Source: Haematobia irritans (lineage: Eukaryota > Arthropoda > Insecta > Diptera > Muscidae). Taken from it: DNA of 64,000 nt. The position numbers and the translations under genes were made by a program. The stretch covers positions 72,085,551-72,149,550 of the forward strand of contig NC_134397.1 of the NCBI RefSeq assembly GCF_050003625.1, read 5' to 3'. The notes under the pieces were generated by a model. It was given only the letters and a program-made list of their open reading frames with translations. It was not told the DNA's origin and ran no database searches. Positions 41,001-53,000 of the stretch are shown in pieces; position 1 is the stretch's first letter; each line of letters opens with the position of its first letter.

Positions 41001-44000
41001 GAAAACGTTAACTTAAGCAGTCTGCTAATGTTTTTGGAACAATCTGGTTGGTTCAACAGAAGAAAATAATCGAGAAGGTTCAACGGTTAAAACTAGAAGT
41101 GCCCATATGTAATAGGTACTTTTAGTTAATGTGGTATCACAATGGACTGAATAGTCTAAGTGAGCCTGAATATTAATCGGGCTGCCACTTTAACCTAACC
41201 TATCGTGAGATGATAACGAACTTTTTATGGCCCGAATTGGAAGATATGGTTGTGGACGATATGTGGTTTCAGCAGGAAGGTGCAACTTGCCACACAGCTG
41301 ACGAAACAATGGCTCTTTTGCGCAACAAATTCAATGTCCATGTTATCTCACGTAATGGCGATGGGATAATTCAATTGGCCGCCAAGATCATGTGATTTAA
41401 CACCGTTGGACTTTTTTCTTTGGGATTATTTGAAAGAAAAGGTGTACGTCGATAAGCCAGCAACAATTCAAGAGTTAAGGATGGGATAATTCGGCACATT
41501 AACGGCATAGATCCTCCATTATGCCTCAGCGTCATTGAAAATTTGGACCATCGGATGAAGGTGTGCCACCGAGGTCGCGGCGCCCATTTGGCCGATATTT
41601 TGTTCCAAACATAATTGAGTAATACCAATATATCATAATAAAATAAAATTACAATAATTTCCTAAATAGTTTGTGTTTTATTCCAAATCAATATCGGCCC
41701 TTGAAAATTTAACCACCCTTTACTAAAAGCATGTAGATAAAAAATAATCATTTTGAAAACCTACCTCAATTACTTTAAGAGCTATATGAGCTTGTTCTGG
41801 AAAAAGTAAGTACGCTAAGTCTAAAAAGTGAATTTTACAGGAAACAAGTTCAAATTGTTTTTTTTTTTTTAATTTCTCAAAAACCGTATAAGGCATAAAT
41901 TCACTTTTTTTGGTCTTAAAATCATGTTTATTGTAGATGTACGAATTCAAAATAGTGCTAATAAAATATGGCTAAAAATGACTTAGACCACTTTAGAACG
42001 AATAGAGCTTTTTCCCCCTTTTTGGATGTGAAATTTTTAAAACCTTAGTCACAGGCTCGACTTAGCGTACTCTGAAATGAGGACATCGAGATGGGATTAA
42101 TTTTCCCTTCGAATTCCATATTTTATAGCAGCACATGTACCGCCTAAAACTATGCAAAGAAACTTGTCTATCGTATCTCCTCCAGAATGCTGAGATCGAG
42201 ATAAAATTATGGTTAGGTTGATTTAAATTTAATTTGAAAAAAGTGATTTCAAAATTCTATTTAGAAAACTGATACAAATGCATTTAATTTTTATTGGTTA
42301 CTTAGAAAAACTTGAGTCACTTATTGTGCCAATTTTTCCAAATGATTATTCCATCTTCTGGTTATCTTTGTGCCACTTTAAGGTGGGTTGTAAGTTCGAG
42401 TTTAGCCGCTAAAATCGTCATTTTTTCACGATTACTTTTCTTTAATAATCCATTTTAAAGAATACAAACTTTGTGAAAATTTGCTTTGGGTTATTCCCCA
42501 CCAGGTTATAAAGAAGTCTGCAACAAATATGTATAATTTTATGCCTTTGTTACTCATTAAGTTTTCACTTTAGTGAAAAACTTAAGATTTTAGCGGCTAA
42601 ACTCGAACTTATACTCACCTTTAGTGGCAAATTTTCACTTATTCGAGTGATTTTTGTTGTCACTAAATTTCATACAATTTACATTTTTGTGACACCTTTT
42701 TATCATTCTGTGCTCCTTTTTGTTTACATTCATTTATAATGGACTTTATTTTGTACATTTTAATTCCAAATTCCGTTAAGATTACGTAAATGGTGCGTTA
42801 ACATATAAGAGATTTTACGAGTCAAATATTATATTTGTGATCGATTTTCCCTATATTACCATACTGTTATCAGTGAACACATGTACCTACTGAAAGTATG
42901 CAAAGAAATTTATACTATTATTACTATTGTCCTGAAATGGACATAAACCCCCATGTTCCCATAATCGGAATTGCAAATCGCAAAAATTTAGTTTTCTTAT
43001 GAAGAAACAAGTATATACGGCCGTAAGTTCGGTCAGGCCGAAGCTTATGTACCCTCCACCATGGATTGCGTAGAAACTTCTTCTAAACACTGCCATCCAC
43101 AATCGAATTACTTGGGTTGCGGTAACGCTTGCCGATGGCAAGGTATCTTAAAACCTCGTAACACCGACTTCTAAATTATAAGTAAGTCCATTAAATACGT
43201 ATATAATTCAGTTTAACAAAATTTTCTATAGAAATAAAATTTTAACAAAATTTTCTATATAAATAAAATTTGGACAAAATTTTCTATAGAAATAAAATTT
43301 GGACAACATTTTCTGTAGAAATAAAATTTTGACAAAATTTTCTGTAGAAATAAAATTTTGACAAAATTTTGTATAGAAATAAAGTTTTAACAAAATTTTC
43401 TACAGAAATGAAATTTTAACAAAATTTTCTATAAAAATAAAATTTTAACAAAATTTTCTATAGAAATAAAATTTTGATAAAATTTTCTATAGAAATAAAA
43501 TTTTAACAAAATTTTCTATAGAAATAAAATTTTGACAAAATTTTCTATAGAAATAAAATTTTGGTAGATTATTTTTGGCTCGAGTGGCAACCATGATTAT
43601 GAACCAATATGGACCAATTTTTTTTGTGATTGGGGATCGGCTATATATAACTATAGACCGATATGGACCTATTTTGGAATGGTTGTTAGCGGCCATATAC
43701 TAACTTCACGTTCCAAATTTGAACCGGATCGGATAAGTTTTGCTCCTCCAAGAGGTTCCGGAGGTCAAATCTGGAGAACGGTTTATATGGGGGCTATATA
43801 TAATTATGAACCTATGTGGACCAATTTTTGCATGGATGTTAGAGACCATACACTAAGACCATGTTCCAAATTTCAACCGGATCCGATGAAATTTGCTTCT
43901 CTTAGAGGCTCTGCAAGCCAAATCTGGGGATCGGTTTATATGGGGGATATATAATTATGAACTTATGTGGACCAATTTTTGCATGGATGTTAGAGACCAT

Positions 44001-47000
44001 ATACCAACAACATGTACCAAATTTTAGCCGGATCGGATGAAATATGCTTCTCTTAGAGGCTCCGCAAGCCAAATCTGGAGATCGGTTTATATGGGGGCTA
44101 TATATAATTATGGACCGATGTGGACCAATTTTTGTACCAAATTTCAGCCGGATTGGATGAAATACGCTTCTCTTAGAGGCTCCGCAACCAAATCTGAGGA
44201 TCGGTTTATATGGGGGCTATATATAATTATGAACCTATGTGGACTAATTTTTGCATGGATGTTAGAGACCATATACCAACACCATGTACCAAATTTCAGC
44301 CGGATCGGATGAAATACGCTTCTCTTAGAGGCTCCGCAAGCTAAATCTGAGGGTCCGTTTATATGGGGGCTATACGTAAATGTGGACCGATATGGCCCAT
44401 TTGCAATACCATCCGACCTACATCAATAACAGCTACTAGCTTGTTTCGTTCGGAAGTTAGCGTGATTTCAATAGACGGACGGATGGACGTACATGCTTAG
44501 ATCGACTCAGAACTTCACCACGACTCAGAATATATATATATATATATATATACTTTATGGGGTCTTAAAGGGTGATACGGTCAAAATTTGGTCAATATAA
44601 ACTTGACGTATTTCTTTCAATTTTGCATTTAAAAAACCTGAGCACCCCTCATTTTAAAGGTGTGTGTGTGTAGAATATTGCTCCTATTTTGATTTTGGAA
44701 TTCACTCTTCAGTTGTCAAAATGCCGTCCAAGCAAGAAGAGCAGGGTATCAAACTTTTGCTCGCGCATCGCGAAAATCCGAGCTACTCGCACGCAAAGCT
44801 GGTAAAATCGCTAAAAGTTGCCAAATCAACCGTTACAAATGTAATTAAAGTGTTTGGGGAACGTGTGTCGACAGCCATGAAGTCTGGGGAAATCGAAAAA
44901 CGGAAGCCGCTGAGACGACAAAGAGAGTTGCCGGTAGTTTCAAGCGAAAACCCTAACCTCTCTCTCAGAGATGCCGCAAATAGGCTGGGTGTATCGTCTA
45001 CAACCGTGCATCGAGCCAAAAAACGAGCCGGACTATCGACTTACAAGAAGGTAGTGACTCCAAATCGCGATGACAAACAAAATACGACGACCAAAGTGCG
45101 ATCCCGGAGGCTGTACACGACGATGCTGACGAAGTTTGACTGCGTGGTAAGGGACGACGAAACCTACGTCAAAGCCGACTACAAGCAGCTTCCGGGACAG
45201 GAGTTTTATACTGCAAAAGGAAGGGGAAAGGTAGCAGATATTTTCAAGCACATAAAACTGTCAAAGTTCGCAAAGAAATATCTGGTTTGGCAAGCCATCT
45301 GTACCTGTGGCTTGAAAAGCAGCATTTTCATAGCTTCCGGGACTGTCAACCAAGAAATTTACGTGAAAGAGTGTTTGAATAAACGTCTGCTGCCTTTCCT
45401 GAAGAAACACGGTTGTTCCGTACTGTTTTGGCCGGATTTGGCATCTTGCCATTACGGTACGCCAACAACGTGCAGGGTGTTCCCAAGGACAAGAACCCTC
45501 CCAACACGCCAGAGCTCCGCCCAATTGAAAAATACTGGGCTATTGTTAAGCGGAACCTAAAGGAGACCAAAAAAACTGCTAAGGACGAGCAGCAGTTCAA
45601 GGCAAACAGGCTTTCTGTGGCGAAGAAGGTGGACAAGCTGGCTGTACAAAATCTGATGGCAGGTGTCAAGCGTGAGGCCCGGCAATTCGGATTTGGAAAA
45701 GCGAAAGCTTAACTAAATATTTTTCCTGAATTTTATACTAATTGAACTTGAAAAAGAAATTTAATTTGATTTTTTAAATAAACGATTTCACCGATTTACA
45801 CGCGTTTTCCCTTGAAAAAATTTTGACAATATCACCCTTTAAAGGGTGTGTGTAATGGTTACTTTTTCTACGAGGGTTGCTTTTATATTTTGGGATTTGT
45901 CAAGCGTAGTTTTGCACTCTGTCATCTCTATCGCAAAGCTTGACTTTGAGGTTATATTTAAGATTTAGCTCAGCCAAAACAACTCGAAAACTGGACACGT
46001 CGTAATTGTACCACTAGAACTATGCAGAACAGTCAATTCTGAGTGGTACACAACTATTTTTTGTCATTTGTCGCCCAAGAAATCCGAAAAACCAAGCGCC
46101 GAAGACGGATCACTCTTCACCACGATAATGCGAGCTCTCACACATCGGCTCAAACAACTGCATTTTGGGAGTACTAAAAACACCGATTTGATGAATTTCA
46201 AAGTGTTTTCAAAAGGCGGGCATACCTCGACATAGATTGAATATATCTTCTGCGGTCTTAGACCAGAATGACAAATTTAGTATACCCCCATGTAATGGTG
46301 ATAAACTATATTTCTCACAGTGTTATATTTTAATTACAATTATTTTGAGCTATTAAATCATTTCTTGTGTTTTTTAATGTCAAAAAAAAAAAAACTTTCC
46401 CACTTGGTCTAATGTCTACATGCAAATGATGTAAATCTTACTATCTTTTCGTGATTAGCATTAAACGATGGCTTTAGTGTCAAAACATCCAAATTGGTAT
46501 TAAAAATTCAAAAAACGTTTTATTAGCATTGGACACCCACAGCATAAGCAAACAGTGAATGATGGAATGGGTCCGATGAAAAACATTGATTGCCTCAAAT
46601 CAAGTCATTAATAATATGGGCAATAATTAAAAACAACAAAAAAAAAATGTTGCAAAAAAGCAGACAAGTGCGTAATCTACAAATGTTGGCCGCCATACAA
46701 TTTAGCCAGTTTAACTGGTCACTCAGAATCAATAGCAGTTTACAAAAAAATCTCAATTGTAATAATCATTCTGGTTCATTGTCTGCTCACTACTCACCTT
46801 TGGGTATTGTTGTGACATGATAGAAATATGATTTGGTTTTTGGCACCTTCAACAAATCGGAGACATAGAAATGGCCCGTAACATCTTCGCATGTGTCATT
46901 GCGTCCCTCACAAACGCCACACTTATCTGCAAAATAAATAAATAAAACGCAAGCCATTAGAATACATCGAGGAAGATATGAAATTTAAATTAACACAAAA

Positions 47001-50000
47001 TAAATGAAATTTATTGGTCTCTTGAGTAGACAAATTTTTGTGGTTTCTTTTTGTTTTTTTGTGTGTCTACCATCTGTCGCACTAGTAGCTACTAGTGGTT
47101 CTAAAGGGTGATTTGTTAAGAGCTTGATAACTTTTTTTTTTTAAAAAACGCATAAAATTTGCAAAATCTCATCGGTTCTTTATTTGAAACGTTAGATTGG
47201 TCCATGACATTTACTTTTTGAAGATAATTTCATTTAAATGTTGACCGCGGCTGCGTCTTAGGTGGTCCATTCGGAAAGTCCAATTTTGGGCAACTTTTTC
47301 GAGCATTTCGGCCGGAATAGCCCGAATTTCTTCGGAAATGTTGTCTTCCAAAGCTGGAATAGTTGCTGGCTTATTTCTGTAGACTTTAGACTTGACGTAG
47401 CCCCACAAAAAATAGTCTAAAGGCGTCAAATCGCATGATCTTGGTGGCCAACTTACCGGTCCATTTCTTGAGATGAATTGTTCTCCGAAGTTTTCCCTCA
47501 AAATGGCCATAGAATCGCGAGCTGTGTGGCATGTAGCGCCATCTTGTTGAAACCACATGTCAACCAAGTTCAGTTCTTCCATTTTTGGCAACAAAAAGTT
47601 TGTTAGCATCGAACGATAGCGATCGCCATTCACCGTAACGTTGCGTCCAACAGCATCTTTGAAAAAATACGGTCCAATGGTTCCACCAGCGTACAAACCA
47701 CACCAAACAGTGCATTTTTCGGGATGCATGGGCAGTTCTTGAACGGCTTCTGGTTGCTCTTCACTCCAAATGCGGCAATTTTGCTTATTTACGTAGCCAT
47801 TCAACCAGAAATGAGCCTCATCGCTGAACAAAATTTGTCGATAAAAAAGCGGATTTTCTGCCAACTTTTCTAGGGCCCATTCACTGAAAATTCGACGTTG
47901 TGGCTCGTTAGTAAGTCTATTCATGATGAAATGTCAAAGCATACTGAGCATCTTTCTCTTTGACACCATGTCTGAAATCCCACGTGATCTGTCAAATACT
48001 AATGCATGAAAATCCTAACCTCAAAAGAATCACCCTTTAGAATATGAACGTATTAAAAATATTTAATAAATTTCGTGGGGATATTTAGAAATTTAAATAC
48101 CCTGTGATTCGTTTAGACATCTATAGGTAGGAGAGAGATAAATATGATTTGCTGTATCCAGATGAATCATTAATAGGGTTCACATTTGCCCGCCCCCCTC
48201 GTTTTCTGGGATATTTGGATTGGAATAGGAATTTTGTGGTATAAAACTGAATGTTATCTTGAGAACGAGTGAATACACTCAAAAAACAGTGAACCCATCA
48301 GGAAGGAAATTTTTGGTTAATATTAGAAAATTTCGGTCAATTTTAAAAAATTTAACTAAACTGTATTACAAATGCAAATGTCACTCTGATTTAAAATAAT
48401 AAGTATACTTTTTCAACAAAGGGCCTGTTCGAAACCGAAACTTTTTACAATGGTGAGATATCAAATTACTATGGTGAAAAACAGTTGCTAATTTGGTGTA
48501 CTCATTTGTTTAAAAAATAAAACTAATTTCTGATTGTTTTGATATAATCAAAACATGTCAAGCCTAGTGATGTCGTAAATGTCAAGAATTTTCAACAAAT
48601 GTTAAATTTCTTACTAGCCCATTTGGCTAGTGAAATTATTCTCACCTCGATTTACGTCACATTTTTACCAATGCTAGTAAAAAGTTTCGGTTTCGAACAG
48701 GCCCAAACTCAAGAAAATTTATGACACAAGACTTTTTAATGAAAATTTCGTAGTTTGAAGGATAGCATTGGAGTTCAAAATAACAAAAATATATTTAGTG
48801 CCATACGAAGTTCAAGATGGGCGCATTATTGATAAAACTTGAAAATTTTAGGAAATATTTTGTGGGAGACATGAATAAAATATTTCATTTGTCTATAATT
48901 TTCCCAATTTTAAAGTTAATTTAACTACTACGGACAAAAAAATTATTCAAGTCAAGGAAACTTCCTTTAAACATAATAATTCCATGAACTAAAATATAAT
49001 TAAATTGGATTTAGTAACATATAGGGTTCGTTTTTTTTTGTTTGCGTGTAAAATATATGTTTGTCGGTAAAAATTCAACAATTAGCCCCTGTGTCATGGT
49101 TGCCATTCCTGCCAACAAAATCTAACAATATTTAAGAAAAGTATAAAAATGAAGTTTTTGATCAAATTTTTGTCAAAATTTACATTCTATAGAAAGTTTT
49201 TGGAAAATTTTATTTCTATAGAAAATTTTGTCAAAATTGTCAACAGAAAATGTTGTCAAAATTTTCTATAGAAATTTTGTCAAAATTTTATTTCTAATTT
49301 TGTCAAAATTTTCTATAGAAATTTTGTCAAAATTGTATATCTATAGACAATTTTGTCAAATTTTTATTTGTATAGAAAATTTTGTCAAAATTTACATCCA
49401 CAGAAAGTTTTTGGATTTTTTTTTTGTTTCAATAGAAAATTTTCCCAAAATTTTATTTCTACAAAAAATTTTGTCAAAAATTAATTTCTATAGAAAATTT
49501 TGTCAAGATTTTATTTCTAGAGAAAATTTTGTCAAAATTTTTTGTTCTATAGAAAATTTTCCCAAAATTTTATTTCTACAATAAATTTTGTCAAAAATTA
49601 ATTTCTATAGAAAATTTTGTCAAGATTTTATTTCTAGAGAAAATTTTGTCAAAATTTTAGTTCTATAGAAAATTTTCCCAAAATTTTATTTCTACAGGAA
49701 ATTTTGTCAAAAATTAATTTCTATAGAAAATTTTGTCAAGATTTTATTTCTATAGAAAATTTTGTCAAATTTTTAGTTCTATAGAAAATTTTGTCAAAAT
49801 TTTAGTTCTATAGAAAATTTTGTCAAAATTTCATTTCTGTAGAAAATTTTGTCAAAACTTCATTTCTATAGAAAATTTTGTAAAAATTTTATTTCTATAG
49901 AAAATTTTGTCAAAATTTTATTTCTACAGAAAATTTTGTCAAAATTTTATTTCTATAGAAAATTTTATCAAAATTTACATCCACAGAAAGTTTTTTGAAA

Positions 50001-53000
50001 TTTGTTTTTTCAATAGAAAATTTTCCCAAAATTTTATTTCTACAGGAAATTTTGTCAAAAATTAATTTTTATAGAAAATTTTGTCAAGATTTTATTTCTA
50101 GAGAAAATTTTGTCAAAATTTTAGTTCTATAGAAAATTTTGTCAAAATTTTATTTCTATAGAAAATTTTGTCAAAATTTTATTTCTGTAGAAAATTTTGT
50201 CAAAACTTTATTTCTATAGAAAATTTTGTAAAATTTTTATTTCAATAGATAATTTTGTCAAATTTTTATTTCAATAGCAAATTTTCTATATTAAATTTTG
50301 TCAAAATTTACATCCACAGAAAGTTTTTGGAAAACTTTATTTCAATAGAAAATTTTGTGAAATTTTTATTTCAATAGAAAATTGTGTCAAATTTTTATTA
50401 CAGTAACAAATTTTGTCCCAATTTTATTTCAATAGAAAATTTTGTCAAAATTTTATTTCTATAGAAAATTTTGTCAACATTTTATTTCTATAGCAAATGT
50501 TGTCAAGATTTTATTTCTATAGAAAATTTTGTAAATTTTTTATTTCAATAGAAAATTTTGTCAAATTTTTATTTTAATAGCAAATTTTCTATAGAAAATT
50601 TTGTCAAAATTTACATCTACAGAAAGTTTTTGGAAAACTTTATTTCAATAGAAAATTTTGCCAAAATTTTATTTCTACAGGAAATTTTGTCATAAATTAA
50701 TTTCAATAGAAAATTTTGTGAAATTTTTATTTCAATAGAAAATTGTGTCAAATTTTTATTTCAGTATCAAATTTTGTCCCAATTTTATTTCTATAGAAAA
50801 TTTTGCCAAAATTTTATTTCTATAGAAAATTTTGTCAAAATTTTATTTCTGTAGAAAATTTTGTCAAAACTTTATTTCTATAGAAAATTTTGTAAATTTT
50901 TTATTTCAATAGAAAATTTTGTCAAATTTTTATTTCAATAGCAAATTTTCTATAGAAAATTTTGTCAAAATTTACATCTACAGAAAGTTTTTGGAAAACT
51001 TTATTTCAATAGAAAATTTTGCCAAAATTGTATTTCTATAGGAAATTTTGTAAAAAATTAATTTCAATAGAAAATTTTGTGAAATTTTTATTTCAATAGA
51101 AAATTGTGTCAAATTTTTATTACAGTAACAAATTTTGTCCCAATTTTATTTCTATAGAAAATTTTGTCAAAATCTTATTTCTATAGAAAATTTTGTCAAA
51201 ATTTTATTTCTATAGCAAATGTTGTCAAGATTTTACTTCTATAGAAAATTTTGTAAATTTTTTATTTCAATAGAAAATTTTGTCAAATTTTTATTTCAAT
51301 AGCAAATTTTCTATAGAAAATTTTGTAAAAATTTACATCTACAGAAAGTTTTTGAAAAACTTTATTTCAATAGAAAATTTTGCCAAAATTTTATTTCTAC
51401 AGGAAATTTTGTCATAATTTAATTTCAATAGAAAATTTTGTGAAATTTTTATTTCAATTGAAAATTGTGTCAAATTTTTATTTCAGTATCAAATTTTGTC
51501 CCAATTTTATTTCTATAGAAAATTTTGCCAAAATTTTATTTCTATAGAAAACTTTGTCAAAATTTTATTTCTGTAGAAAATTTTGTCAAAATTTTATTTC
51601 TGTAGAAAATTTTGTCAAAATTTTATTTCTATAGAAAATATTGTCAAAATTTTAGTTCTATAGAAAATTTTGTAAAAATTTTAGTTCTATGGAAAATTTT
51701 TTCAATAGCAAATTTTCTATAGAAAATTTTGTCAAAATTTACATCCACAGAAAGTTTTTGGAAAACTTTATTTCAATGGAAAATTTTGCCAAAATTTTAT
51801 TTCTACAGGAAATTTTGTCAAAAATTAATTTCAATAGAAAATTTTGTGAAATTTTTATTTCAGTATCAAATTTTGTCCCAATTTTATTTCTATAGAAAAT
51901 TTTGTCAAAATTTTATTTCTATAGAAAAGTTTGTCAAAATTTTATTTCTATATAAAATGTTGTCAACATTTTATTTCTATAGAAAATTTTGTCAAAATTT
52001 TATTTCTATAGAAAATTTTGTCAAAATTTACATCCACAAAAAGTTTTGGAAATTTTTTTTAATAGAAAATTTTCCCAAAGTTTTATTTCTACAGGAAATT
52101 TTGTCAAAAATTAATTTCTATAGAAAATTTTGTCAAAATTTTATTTCTATAGAAAATTTTGTCAAATTTTTATATCAATAAAAATTGTGTCAAATTTTTA
52201 TTTCAGTAGCAAATTTTGTCCCAATTTGATTTTTAGCAAATTTTGTCAAAATTTTATTTCTATAGAAATTTTGTCAAAAACGTATTTCTATAGAAAATGT
52301 TATCAACATTTTATTTCTATAGGAAATTTTGTCAAAATTTTATTTCTATAGAAAATTTTGTCAAAATTTTATTTTTATAGGACATTTTGTCAAAATTTTA
52401 TTTCTATAGAAAATTTTGTCAAAATTTACATCACCAGAAAGTTTTTGGAAATTTTTTTGCAATAGAAAATTTTCCCAAAATTTTATTCCTACAGGAATAA
52501 AATTTTTCAAAAATTAATTTTTATAGAAAATTTTGTCAAAATTTTATTTCTATAGAAAATTTTGTCAAAAATTAATTTCTATAAAAAATTTTGTCAAGAT
52601 TTTATTTCAGTAGCAAATTTTGTCCCAATTTGATTTTTATAGAAAATTTTGTCAAAATGTTATTTCTATAGAAAAGTTTGTCAAAATTTTATTTCTATAG
52701 AAAATTTTGTCAAAATTTGAGTTCTATAGAAAATTTTGTAAAAATTTTATTTCTATAGAAAATTTTGTCAAACTTTACATTCTGTAGAAAGTTTTTGGAA
52801 AATTTTATTTCAATAGAAAATTTTGTCAAAGTTTTCTATAGAAATTTTGTCAAAATTTTATTTCTGTAGACAATGTTGTCACATTTGTATTTGTATAGAA
52901 AATTTTGTCAAAATTTTATTTCTATAGAAAATTTTGTCAAAATTTTATTTCTATAGAAAATTTTGTCAAAAATTAATTTCTATAGAAAATTTTGTAAAAA

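Larger units (their letters stand above)
39620..41612 (+). pseudogene. DD41D transposase pseudogene (split)
   Basis: First part: [20 protein letters not shown] with the first catalytic Asp, then [28 protein letters not shown]. Second part after the [18 protein letters not shown], where the second catalytic Asp is Glu, followed by frameshifted remnants ([24 protein letters not shown]) near 41400-41460. About 60% similar by eye to the intact frame at 47211-47924. Non-functional: LINE insertion, frameshifts and the altered Asp. Confidence 0.82.
39548..41721 (+). mobile_element. DD41D Tc1/mariner-type transposon, broken by a LINE
   Basis: Inverted ends AAAGGGTGGTTAAATT (39548; other strand at 41721), extending with GGGCCGATRTTGA. 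The left and right parts of a transposase (39705-39953 and 41213-41600) become contiguous when the LINE at 39967-41199 is removed, since the 13-bp duplication CTATCGTGAGATG (39954-39966 and 41200-41212) flanks it. A TA target duplication is clear only on the right. Confidence 0.85.

Noticed and set aside
44664..44720. Upstream ATG at 44664 as transposase start
   Set aside because: The 19 extra residues have no counterpart in the usual helix-turn-helix start; MPSKQEEQG at 44721 fits the family better.
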